Below, piece after piece: positions 1-7,754 of a stretch of 64,000 bases of DNA. The notes under the pieces were generated by a model that was not told the origin of the DNA, searched no databases, and was given only the letters and a program-made list of their open reading frames with translations. The DNA lies in contig JBFWYO010000005.1 of NCBI GenBank assembly GCA_050186335.1, forward strand, positions 48,454-112,453, read 5' to 3'. Numbering within the stretch: the first letter of the stretch is position 1; every line of letters starts with the position of its first letter. Source of the DNA: JBFWYO01 sp050186335. GTDB taxonomy: Bacteria; Pseudomonadota; Alphaproteobacteria; Bin65. The position numbers and the translations under genes were made by a program.

Positions 1-225
1 GCGAAATCCGGCCGCGGCAGCGTCCGCTGCGGTTTGATGAAATCGCACGTTCCGGGGGTTCGCGAGCCGTGCCGCGCAGGACGGCCGACAAAAAACGCCG
101 CTTGAAGCGACGGAATAGAAGAACGCTCCGTCTGCCGTTCGATCGCGGGTGACGACTGCGAGCCAACGCAAATCCCGGGCGGTCGGTGGGACGGCGTCAT
201 GAGAGCGGGTCGAATGCGAATCCAT
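1..225 (-). CDS. ada: Ada-type methylated-DNA repair protein, N-terminal fragment (cut by window edge)
   Basis: The reverse strand is open from an ATG at 225 to the first base, giving 75 residues that run off the window. They match the N-terminal zinc domain of Ada, which accepts methyl groups from DNA methylphosphotriesters. Visible hallmarks are a TRDxxxDGAFFYSV stretch (about residues 27-39), then GVFCRPSC (about 43-50) holding the first two zinc cysteines, then NVRF and an alanine-rich segment ending in GF. In Ada the first of these cysteines is the methyl acceptor. A GGAG Shine-Dalgarno lies six bases before the ATG. Whether the AraC-type and O6-methylguanine domains follow cannot be seen. 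Confidence 0.85.
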   Translation of the reverse strand, partial: MDSHSTRSHDAVPPTARDLRWLAVVTRDRTADGAFFYSVASSGVFCRPSCAARLANPRNVRFHQTAADAAAAGFR

Positions 226-417
226 GGGTGTCTCCGTTCGATTGAATTGTCTCAAACGGAAATTCGCACAACTCCGTGCGTCGCGCGTCCCGATCCTTGC
301 GGTCAAATTTCGCGCCGATTTTGGCGCCTGGGTTTGCGCCCTAACTTGGTCCTTTGTGCGCGCGATCTGTGCCGCTTGACTGCGGCGGGCAACCCCTAGA
401 TGGGTTGCGGGTCACCG

Positions 418-1461
418 CTATTCGTTATGCCGCTGCTGGCCCGTTCGGCTGGTAATCGATACGTCCACCTCGATTGCTAGCGCGTCTCCCGGCGTGCCTT
501 CCCAGGCACCGGATACCGGCGAGGCTTGCGACGGGTCGCGCACGACGGCCACCGGAATCAGTTCGAGGTCGGATGTCAGCGCGTTCGTTGGATCGAAATA
601 GGTCCAGCCGGCGCCCGGCAGGTAGATCTGCACCCAGGCATGGGTCGCACCGCCGCCGGTTACGGCCGTCGACGCGGCGACAACCGGCGGTGGTGCATCC
701 ACCGGACCTTGCACGTTCTGTTGCGGACGGGAATCGCCGAGGTCGCCGTCGCCTCTCAGCATCGTGTCTTGCGAATGGCCGTCGCGCCGGTTCGCGGCCG
801 CCGCGCTATCGCGGCTGAAATCGTAAATATAGCCGCTCACGAAGCGCGCGGCTAAACCCAGGCTGCGCACGCCTTCCATCATCAGATAGGCTAAATCCCG
901 ACAGGTGCCACTGCGGTTATGCAGCGTCTCCAGGGGCGACTGCGTGCCATAGGCGTCGCGGGCCTGATACCTGAACTCGTTCTTTATTGTCGCCGCCATG
1001 GCGTGCAGCAAGGGGATCGTTTCGGCGGGGCCGTTGCCGCCGACGTTCGGACGGCTCAGGAAGCTTTTGGCCCACAAATCGATGTCATGGTTCGGGTCCG
1101 GCACGTGGCGTTCCTGCAGCCCGGCCAGATCGCGTATTTCCTCGGCGGAGTAGGCGAGCGGCAACTGCCGGGCGTGATCCGCGACGAGTGATTCGATGTC
1201 GGTGTACGGGAATCGTTCCACGTCGAGTGTGCTGTCGACGATCAGTTCCCGGGTCGTCGTGTCAAAATCGACCAGGGCGACCGAGTTGCCGAACACGTCG
1301 TATTGCCATGTCGTGTGGCTCGGCCGTGGCGTGATGCCGAGGCTGGCGCCGTGCAGCTTCATTTCATGGCTATCGCGTGGCCGCAGCATCAACCGATGGC
1401 GCTTGAGCGTCACCGGGTTCACATATCGGTAGATCGTCTTGTGGCGGAGCAAAAAACGCAT
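418..1461 (-). CDS. Transglutaminase-like cysteine protease/amidase family protein
   Basis: This 347-residue protein has a bacterial transglutaminase-like N-terminal domain (opening MRFLLRHKTIYRYVNPV) followed by a transglutaminase core. The presumed triad is visible: Cys in SGTCRDLAY near residue 185, His in THAWVQIY near 274 and Asp in YFDPTN near 288. Families of this type are usually cytosolic and are annotated as peptidases or amidases; the substrate is unknown here. In-frame TTG and GTG codons lie 15-18 bases upstream, but the ATG at 1461 begins the conserved domain. There is no signal peptide. An acidic, alanine-rich linker of about 50 residues separates the Cys and His motifs and is probably disordered. 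Confidence 0.8.
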   Translation of the reverse strand: MRFLLRHKTIYRYVNPVTLKRHRLMLRPRDSHEMKLHGASLGITPRPSHTTWQYDVFGNSVALVDFDTTTRELIVDSTLDVERFPYTDIESLVADHARQLPLAYSAEEIRDLAGLQERHVPDPNHDIDLWAKSFLSRPNVGGNGPAETIPLLHAMAATIKNEFRYQARDAYGTQSPLETLHNRSGTCRDLAYLMMEGVRSLGLAARFVSGYIYDFSRDSAAAANRRDGHSQDTMLRGDGDLGDSRPQQNVQGPVDAPPPVVAASTAVTGGGATHAWVQIYLPGAGWTYFDPTNALTSDLELIPVAVVRDPSQASPVSGAWEGTPGDALAIEVDVSITSRTGQQRHNE

Positions 1462-1564
1462 AAGGGAAGGATACACCAAGCCGAACGGGCTAGGTATTAA
1501 TGTGCGACCTCGCGCGAAGTTCCGTCACAGGCTAAACGGCCGCATGCGTCCACTGTCGGCGAAA

Positions 1565-1912
1565 CTATCGGGCACGCAGGCTGAGTATGTAGGCGACTAT
1601 GTCGGCGATTTCCGTCCGCGACAATACCTGGTTGGCCATGCGCGGATGCGGGATCTCGATGAACAGCCGGATCGAGGTTGCGTTCATGTTCGGATTGGCG
1701 GCAATGGCGTGGAATGTCGGCGCACCGTCCGTTGGAGCAGTCTGCTGCGCGGAAGAGACCACGTGACAGTTGGAACAATACCGACGCGCCATGCTCGCGC
1801 CTGAATCCGGGTTGCCGACGCTTTGCGCCCCGGTTTGCGCCGAGGACGACATCGGCCCTCCGACCACGGCTAAAATCAGGCCGGCCATCAATCCAAGTCT
1901 AATTCCGTGCAT
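1565..1912 (-). CDS. Small secreted c-type cytochrome
   Basis: This 115-residue protein starts with a hydrophobic signal peptide ending near SSSAQ at residues 22-26. A single CSNCH haem-attachment motif follows, and a likely distal methionine sits in HPRMANQV in the C-terminal half. The final helix (IADIVAYILSLR) is typical of class I monohaem cytochromes. It should be exported, receive haem c in the periplasm and shuttle electrons; its partner is not apparent from the neighbours. A strong GGAGGGAG Shine-Dalgarno precedes the ATG. It appears monocistronic. Confidence 0.88.
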   Translation of the reverse strand: MHGIRLGLMAGLILAVVGGPMSSSAQTGAQSVGNPDSGASMARRYCSNCHVVSSAQQTAPTDGAPTFHAIAANPNMNATSIRLFIEIPHPRMANQVLSRTEIADIVAYILSLRAR

Positions 1913-2083
1913 AATTTATCTCCCTCCGCCCGCAAGTTGCCGAGATCAATGAATGTTAAGCATGGTCGGAAATTCAGGCTGCAGCATTGATTCGGATCAA
2001 CCAATGAATTTTATCATACTAAGGGCGCTTCGGGCTGCATTCAGACTCCGCGGCGAAACGCTTCGATCCAGGACAGGCTGCGA

Positions 2084-2635
2084 TTATCGAATCAAGACTT
2101 CGATACAGCGCGCGAGCAGTCTATCGCGCTGTATCTCCACCGGCGTCGCGGCGAGTACGTGAATGCCGCCGAGCAAGGAGTAGAACAGCCACGAGCGCGC
2201 TTCTGCTTCGGCGGCGTTGCCGCATAACGTCATGAATTGCCTGCACAGGAACTCCATTCGCTGATTGTCGACGCGCCGCATTGCCTGCCAGACCGCCTTA
2301 TCGCGCCGTCCCCAGTCGCGCAACGCGGGTTCCAGGCGGCTGCCGATGTGTTCGACCGCCAGTTCGACGACCATCTTCAGCCGCTCGGATGGGCTGACGC
2401 CGGTTGCTTCGATGCGTTCGATGATTTGTCTGGTGCCGAATTCCTCCCAATGCCTGAGCATGGCATCGAGCAGGGCCTGGCGATCCTTGAAATGCCAATA
2501 GAAGCTGCCTTTCGTGACCCCGAGTTCACGCGCCAGCGGTGCGATCGATACTTTGTCCACGCCCTTCGCCGCGAGGAGGTTCAGGCCGCCGTCGATCCAG
2601 TCTTCTGGTGTCAGCGCTCTCGAATCTTTGGGCAT
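2084..2635 (-). CDS. TetR/AcrR-family transcriptional regulator
   Basis: This 183-residue protein has an N-terminal helix-turn-helix at about residues 30-50, including LARELGVTKGSFYWHFKDR, the classic TetR recognition helix. An all-helical ligand-binding domain of low similarity to named members follows. It is divergent from the iron-sulfur/CoA-ligase genes that start at about 2765, and a perfect palindrome sits in the shared promoter region. Local repression of itself and that cluster is therefore the natural inference. TetR regulators beside CoA ligases often bind acyl-CoA or aromatic ligands, but the ligand here is not known. Confidence 0.9.
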   Translation of the reverse strand: MPKDSRALTPEDWIDGGLNLLAAKGVDKVSIAPLARELGVTKGSFYWHFKDRQALLDAMLRHWEEFGTRQIIERIEATGVSPSERLKMVVELAVEHIGSRLEPALRDWGRRDKAVWQAMRRVDNQRMEFLCRQFMTLCGNAAEAEARSWLFYSLLGGIHVLAATPVEIQRDRLLARCIEVLIR

Positions 2636-2703
2636 CGATGAATTCCCTGAACCGAATTCGGGAGCCGGGCGTTGACTCGCCCGCGACCCCTCTGTATCGT
2701 CAC

Positions 2704-2719
2704 CATACCCTAGGGTATG
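2704..2719. promoter_or_regulatory. Perfect 16-bp palindrome, probable TetR operator
   Basis: CATACCCTAGGGTATG is identical to its reverse complement. It lies in the 129-bp gap between the divergent TetR gene (start 2635) and the likely start of the first iron-sulfur gene (2765). Size, symmetry and position fit a TetR operator. Its last three bases form an in-frame ATG at 2717, which would put the operator inside the coding region if that start were used. Confidence 0.65.
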
Positions 2720-2764
2720 TCAAATGCGATACGCCCGCGTCAAGCGGTCGACTGGATACATTCG

Positions 2765-3835
2765 ATGGCTGCTCAAAACAAGGCGGTAACCGCGCAAGAC
2801 GTCAAGCAACTCGCCCGCAATCTCGGCGCGCATCTGGTCGGCATTGCGGGTGCCGGCACGCTCAATCGTTTTCCGCCCGATCCGAAATGGCCGCAAACGC
2901 CTGATCGTGTGGCGCCGGACGCGAAAAGCGTAATCGTACTTGGTTTCCGCGTGCCGGTGGCCGCGTTCCGCTGCCAGTCGCAGCATGTCTATTCCTATCT
3001 CAACCTGCGGGTCCTGCGGCGCGCCGATCGCACCGCCAAGACGATCGCCGATCGGCTCGAGGCACTCGGCCACCCGTGCACCGTCACGCCCTCCAACTCG
3101 ACGGTCTGGGAGATCAAGTACGGTACGTACGGGCATTTGAGCTTGCGCCATCTTGCGGTCGAAGCCGGGCTCGGCACGCTCGGGTTGGAAATCAATCTTC
3201 TGACGCCCGAGTATGGTCCGCGCGTCAACTTCGCAGCCATCGTCACCGAACTCGAGCTTGAGCCGGACAAACCGATGACCGAACAGGTCTGCATCGGCGA
3301 AAGCTGTTCGCGCTGCGTTTATGCGTGCCCGACCGATGCGGTGCGACATTTCGGGTTGGACAAGCGCGCCTGCGCGACCGCGGCGCAGATCACCGGATTT
3401 CCGAACTTCATGACCCAGTGCATGAAGATGGCGCGCGGCGGCCGCGCAGTCCAAGAGGCCTATGTCAACTCGCAGAACTTCTATCAATTCTGGCGCGGCT
3501 GGACCGGCGTCACCGGCAGCTACGGCACTTGTCCTCGTTGCGAAGCCGTTTGCCCGGTCGGCAATGACTACCATCTTCACCTCGCCGACGCCCAAAAGAC
3601 GATTCCCGAGACCACCCCGGCCAAGCTGGAGAAGGCAAAACGTTTCCAGGCCGCGCGCAAGGGCGGCGAGCCGGTCGATGGATTGAATGAGTGGAACCGG
3701 CGCTGGGTCGGCCCCGAAGGGTACAAAGGCATCGTCGCGCGCCAACTGCAGGATTTCAAGAAGCGCCAACGTGTTTCGGCCGAAGCCGCGCCTGCGGAGC
3801 CGGCGAACCCTGGCGCGTCGCCCCGCAAGAGCTGA
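2765..3835 (+). CDS. RdhA/QueG-like 4Fe-4S oxidoreductase, paralogue 1
   Basis: This 356-residue cytosolic protein resembles reductive-dehalogenase and epoxyqueuosine-reductase families. Two cluster motifs are visible: C-x4-C-x2-C-x3-CP near residue 177 (CIGESCSRCVYACP) and C-x2-C-x3-CP near 257 (CPRCEAVCP). Before them is the AVEAGLGTLGL...TPEYGPRV block that matches the QueG/RdhA core near the corrinoid. There is no twin-arginine signal, unlike respiratory dehalogenases. I chose the ATG at 2765 because the in-frame ATG at 2717 is part of the operator palindrome; neither has a strong ribosome site. Two paralogues and a CoA ligase follow in the same direction. Substrate and cofactor are inferred only. 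Confidence 0.75.
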   Translation: MAAQNKAVTAQDVKQLARNLGAHLVGIAGAGTLNRFPPDPKWPQTPDRVAPDAKSVIVLGFRVPVAAFRCQSQHVYSYLNLRVLRRADRTAKTIADRLEALGHPCTVTPSNSTVWEIKYGTYGHLSLRHLAVEAGLGTLGLEINLLTPEYGPRVNFAAIVTELELEPDKPMTEQVCIGESCSRCVYACPTDAVRHFGLDKRACATAAQITGFPNFMTQCMKMARGGRAVQEAYVNSQNFYQFWRGWTGVTGSYGTCPRCEAVCPVGNDYHLHLADAQKTIPETTPAKLEKAKRFQAARKGGEPVDGLNEWNRRWVGPEGYKGIVARQLQDFKKRQRVSAEAAPAEPANPGASPRKS

Positions 3836-3844
3836 AGGATCACG

Positions 3845-4846
3845 ATGGTCGAGTCACCGCAAACCCGGATTGTCGCCGCCGAAATAAAGAGCAGGGCGCG
3901 TGCCTTGGGTGCCGACCTGGTCGGCATCGCTGACGGTGCGGTGATCGACGCCCATCCGCCGCGCATCGGCAATGCTTCGCCGCATCCCGCCGCAATCAGC
4001 GCGCACGACGCTTCGCGCGTCATCGTCGTCGGCAAGCGGCTCAATCTCGGATCGACACGGCTGATCGATTGGCACGACCGGCACAAACACTACAATGACG
4101 AACTGACCATCGCGCAGATCGAGGAAATGACCCTCGATATGGTTTACTGGCTCGAAGACCAGGGCGTACCCGCGCTGGCGATGCCGCCGACTTACGTTGA
4201 TCCCACGCGCTATCTCGGCACGCCGCAGGAAATCTCGCCCGACATGCTGTCGGCCAATCATGCCGCGGTCGAAGCTGGGCTTGGCACGCTCGGGCTCAAC
4301 GGCCAGTTGCTGACGCCAGAGTATGGCCCGCGGGTCATGCTGGCGCTGGTGCTGTGCTCGGCGAATGTTGCCGCCGATAAGCCGCTGGCCGACGCGCTGT
4401 GTGTCGGCCCGACATGTGGCCGATGTCTGCTGACCTGTCCGGCCGATGCGGTCGGCCATTGGGAACGGGACTATGCCGCGTGCAACAAGTTCCGCGCGCC
4501 GTTCGGCTTTCACCGCTTGGCCGACCTGCTGACCCGCATCGTCCGCGAGACGGATGTCGAAAAGCAGGGCGCGCTGATCCAATCGAAGGATAGTTCGGAA
4601 CTGTTCGAAGGCGTGCTGCGTGGCGTCGGCGTGATGACCGGCTGCCGGCGCTGCAACGACGTCTGCCCGGTCGGCGCGGACTACGCCGCGTCGCTCAGCG
4701 ACCGGCTCGACCATATTCCGGAAGCGACCGACGAGAAGCGGGCGCGCCTCGCCGCGATGGTGGCAGCCGAGCGCGCCGGAATTTCGCCGCCCGGCCATAC
4801 CGAGATGGCGCGTTGGATCGGCCGACAGCCGCCCGCATCACGTTAG
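3845..4846 (+). CDS. RdhA/QueG-like 4Fe-4S oxidoreductase, paralogue 2
   Basis: This 333-residue paralogue of the preceding protein shares the N-terminal ALGADLVGIADG segment, the AVEAGLGTLGL and LLTPEYGPRV blocks, and two cysteine motifs, CVGPTCGRCLLTCP (about 185-198) and CRRCNDVCP (about 266). It starts nine bases after the previous stop with a GAAGGA Shine-Dalgarno, so the two are cotranscribed. Clusters of this type pass electrons to a buried cofactor. Whether that is cobalamin, as in QueG and RdhA, cannot be decided by eye. Tandem divergence suggests subunits of one complex or related substrates. Confidence 0.75.
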   Translation: MVESPQTRIVAAEIKSRARALGADLVGIADGAVIDAHPPRIGNASPHPAAISAHDASRVIVVGKRLNLGSTRLIDWHDRHKHYNDELTIAQIEEMTLDMVYWLEDQGVPALAMPPTYVDPTRYLGTPQEISPDMLSANHAAVEAGLGTLGLNGQLLTPEYGPRVMLALVLCSANVAADKPLADALCVGPTCGRCLLTCPADAVGHWERDYAACNKFRAPFGFHRLADLLTRIVRETDVEKQGALIQSKDSSELFEGVLRGVGVMTGCRRCNDVCPVGADYAASLSDRLDHIPEATDEKRARLAAMVAAERAGISPPGHTEMARWIGRQPPASR

Positions 4847-4862
4847 CAACGAAGGCAGACAC

Positions 4863-6119
4863 GTGGAACCGCAAGGCAGCGCCCCCCGGAAACTGTCGAA
4901 CGCCAACGAGCCCGTCGGCGAGGGGAAGTATCGCGGCGCGCTGCACGATCCGCGCGATGCCGCGTGCGGCTTCGAAATTCTCGACGATTTCGAGCGCTTC
5001 ACCCAGGCCAACGATATCTATTCGCGCGGCCGCTGGGACGAACGTGTTCGTTCGGACAAGGTCTTCAAGTGGTTTCGCTCGATGTTCATGGCGGGCGTCA
5101 ACGCGCGCGCGCGCGACGGCTATACGTCGAAGGATTTTGCGCTCAAGGTCGGCGCCTGGGTGGGTTCGAACCTGACCGTCGAACGCGGCATCGGCAAGGG
5201 CCGCGGCGACGGGTATCAGGACGATATCCAGGTGTTCATTCCGCCGGCCGAACAGAAGACCGCGATCGAATCGCCTGAACGCATGGCCGCCGACATGAAG
5301 CGCGCATGCAAGTTCTACGGCGCGGATCTGGTCGGCATCACGTCGACCGATCTGCGCTGGCATTACAGCCATCGCTACGATGCGAAGCGCGGCGTGGAGA
5401 AGCCGAACGACATTCCGGACGATCTGGTCAACACGATCGTTATCGGCACCGTGATGCGCCACGACATCATCAAGACCTATCCGTCCGCCACGGCGAGCGC
5501 AGCGGTCGGGCTTGGCTATTCGGTCGACGCCAACATCCTGCAGTCGATCGCGACTTTCATCCATGCGATGGGCTACCGCGCCGTCGCTTCGATGAACGAC
5601 ACCGCGCAGCGCATCCCGTACGCGATCCAGGCCGGTTTGGGCGAATATGCGCGTTCGACGCTGCTGATCAGCAGGGATTTCGGGCCACGACTGCGGATCG
5701 GCCAGATCTTCACCGACATGCCGCTGGCACACGATTCGCCGATCAAGTTTGGCGTCCGCGAATTTTGCCAGGTTTGCCGGCGCTGCGCCGAGGCCTGTCC
5801 GCCGCGCGCGATCCCGTTCGGCGAGCCGCAGACCGCGCCGATCAACGCGTCCAATTTCGTCGGCATCCGCAAATGGTCGGTGGATGCGGAAAAGTGCTTC
5901 AAGTTCTGGACCAACCAGGGCACGGAATGCGGCATCTGCATCCGCGTATGCCCCTACAACAAGGATACCTCGACGTGGGCGCGGCGCGTGTATTATCGGT
6001 CGTGGCGACGATTGGCCGCCGGTCCGCTGCGCAAGTTCGCCCTGTGGCTCGACATCAAGCTCGGCTTCGGCAAGCGCGAAGAACCGGTATGGTGGTGGCG
6101 TAAACGCAGCGAAGACTGA
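4863..6119 (+). CDS. RdhA-like 4Fe-4S protein, paralogue 3 (longest)
   Basis: This 418-residue protein starts at GTG 4863, preceded by GAAGG and 16 bases after the second paralogue. About 140 extra N-terminal residues precede the shared core (GADLVGITSTDLRWHY). The core then runs through AIQAGLGEYARSTLL, DFGPRLRIG, CQVCRRCAEACPP (about 302) and CGICIRVCP (about 356). The first motif is a full C-x2-C-x2-C-x3-CP ferredoxin site. The layout is closest to reductive dehalogenases, without a Tat signal or a membrane-anchor partner. The tryptophan-rich basic tail (VWWWRKRSED) is unusual. It may be the catalytic member of the trio, but this is inference. Confidence 0.75.
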   Translation: MEPQGSAPRKLSNANEPVGEGKYRGALHDPRDAACGFEILDDFERFTQANDIYSRGRWDERVRSDKVFKWFRSMFMAGVNARARDGYTSKDFALKVGAWVGSNLTVERGIGKGRGDGYQDDIQVFIPPAEQKTAIESPERMAADMKRACKFYGADLVGITSTDLRWHYSHRYDAKRGVEKPNDIPDDLVNTIVIGTVMRHDIIKTYPSATASAAVGLGYSVDANILQSIATFIHAMGYRAVASMNDTAQRIPYAIQAGLGEYARSTLLISRDFGPRLRIGQIFTDMPLAHDSPIKFGVREFCQVCRRCAEACPPRAIPFGEPQTAPINASNFVGIRKWSVDAEKCFKFWTNQGTECGICIRVCPYNKDTSTWARRVYYRSWRRLAAGPLRKFALWLDIKLGFGKREEPVWWWRKRSED

Positions 6120-6173
6120 ATTTTGGCTGTACGCCGTCGAACGTAAAGCGGCGAAAATGAACGGGAGGATGCG

Positions 6174-7736
6174 ATGGCCGAAATCAGGCCAAATACCGAT
6201 TGGGCCGCGCCCGAATCGAAGCTCGATACATTGGTTCACGTGCTGCATTACGCGGCCGACCGCGCGCCGGCACGGACCGCTATCATCTGCGACAATCAGA
6301 GCGTGACCTACGGCGAATATCGGCACGGCGTCAATGTGCTGGCGGCGCAACTTATCGCGCGCGGCGCTGCCGGCCAACGCGTTGTCGTGCTGATGACCAA
6401 TTCCATCGAGATGTCGATGGCGATCTATGCGATCTGGTCGATCGGCGCCGCGACCGTGCTACTGAATCCGTTCTATACCGAGCGCGAACTGGCCCCCTTG
6501 ATCGCGGACGCGGAACCGAAGCTGGTTCTGTGCGACGCCAACGCCTACGAGAAGATTCAGCCGATCGCCAAGGCGGCCGGGGTTGCGCAAGTCGTCGTGC
6601 TCGGTGGGCCGGGCACCGGATTTGCCGATCTGTTGCGCACGCCCGATCCTGGTGCGCCGGCACAGTTGCCGCGACCCAGCATGCTTGCGGCCCTGCAATA
6701 TACCGGCGGCACGACCGGGCTGCCCAAGGGCGCAATTCGAACGCACGAAGAACTGATGCACACGGTGCGCCTGATCGACGAAGCCTGGCCGCAGCGCCGA
6801 GAAGGCGAGGTTTGGCTCAATGTGGCCCCGCAGTTCCATATCTGGGGTCTGTGCATGACGTCGATCGCGCCCGTCTATGGCCGCAACACACTCGTGCTAA
6901 TGCAGCGTTTCGTGCCCGATGCCGTACTCACCGCGATTGCGAAACATCGCGTGAGCATTTTTGCCGGCGGGCCGCCCGCCATCTTCAACGGATTGATGGC
7001 GCAACCGAGCTTCCGCACCACGGATTTTTCCAGCTTGCGTATGTGCATCGGCGGCGGCGCCTCGATTCCGATCGAAATATTCCGCGCCTGGGAAGCGGTC
7101 ACCAAAACGGCGATCTGCGAAGGCTATGGCATGTCGGAGGGATCGCCGATCTCGCTCAACAAGTCCGACGGAACGCATAAGGTCGGTACGGTGGGCCCGG
7201 TCGGACCGGGCGTCGCGGTGCAGATCGTCGACGCGGACACGGGCACCAAGGTCATGCCGACCGGCGAGCGCGGCGAAATCCGCGTGCGAGGCGCGCAGAT
7301 GATGAAGGGCTATTGGCGCCGGCCCGAGGAAACCGCGGCCGCCGTGCGCGACGGCTGGGTGCATACCGGCGATATCGGCTATCTCGACGCCGATGGATTC
7401 ATCTACATCGTCGATCGCAAAAAGGACATGGCGATCGTCAACGGCTACAACGTTTTTCCGCGCGAGATCGACGAAGTCCTGTTCGCGCACCCGGGCATCC
7501 AGGAGGCGGCCGCATTGGGCGTGCCGGATCCGGCCAAGGGCGAGACGATTGTCGCCTACGTGGTGGTGAGGGCAGGCAACACATTGAGTGCCGAGGAACT
7601 CGCGACGTACTGTCGCGAGCGGCTGGTCAAGTACAAGGTGCCGGAAAAATTCCTGCTGGTCGATGCGTTGCCGCGTACGCCGGCGGCGAAGATCGACAAG
7701 CGCGCCCTGCGGCAGCGCACGATGTCGGGCGCCTGA
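6174..7736 (+). CDS. Acyl-CoA ligase (class I adenylate-forming enzyme)
   Basis: This 520-residue enzyme activates a carboxylic acid through an acyl-AMP to its CoA thioester. Motifs in order are YTGGTTGLPKGAI (about 176, P-loop-like A3), GYGMSEGSP (about 316), GWVHTGDIGYLDADG (about 393), DRKKDMAIVNGYNVFP and a C-terminal PRTPAAKIDKRALR carrying the catalytic lysine. Length and motifs fit medium/long-chain or aromatic acid CoA ligases; the substrate is not readable. It follows the three iron-sulfur genes by 54 bases and has a GGGAGG ribosome site, so it is probably in the same TetR-controlled unit and may make the CoA ester they reduce. Confidence 0.9.
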   Translation: MAEIRPNTDWAAPESKLDTLVHVLHYAADRAPARTAIICDNQSVTYGEYRHGVNVLAAQLIARGAAGQRVVVLMTNSIEMSMAIYAIWSIGAATVLLNPFYTERELAPLIADAEPKLVLCDANAYEKIQPIAKAAGVAQVVVLGGPGTGFADLLRTPDPGAPAQLPRPSMLAALQYTGGTTGLPKGAIRTHEELMHTVRLIDEAWPQRREGEVWLNVAPQFHIWGLCMTSIAPVYGRNTLVLMQRFVPDAVLTAIAKHRVSIFAGGPPAIFNGLMAQPSFRTTDFSSLRMCIGGGASIPIEIFRAWEAVTKTAICEGYGMSEGSPISLNKSDGTHKVGTVGPVGPGVAVQIVDADTGTKVMPTGERGEIRVRGAQMMKGYWRRPEETAAAVRDGWVHTGDIGYLDADGFIYIVDRKKDMAIVNGYNVFPREIDEVLFAHPGIQEAAALGVPDPAKGETIVAYVVVRAGNTLSAEELATYCRERLVKYKVPEKFLLVDALPRTPAAKIDKRALRQRTMSGA

Positions 7737-7754
7737 GACCGTCCGACGCGGCGA

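Noticed and set aside
199..399. A 66-codon forward open frame between ada and the transglutaminase gene.
   Set aside because: It overlaps the ada start, has no ribosome site or recognisable sequence, and its composition looks like intergenic DNA.
2717..2764. Start of the first iron-sulfur protein at ATG 2717.
   Set aside because: This ATG is part of the operator palindrome and adds 16 residues with no match to the paralogues.
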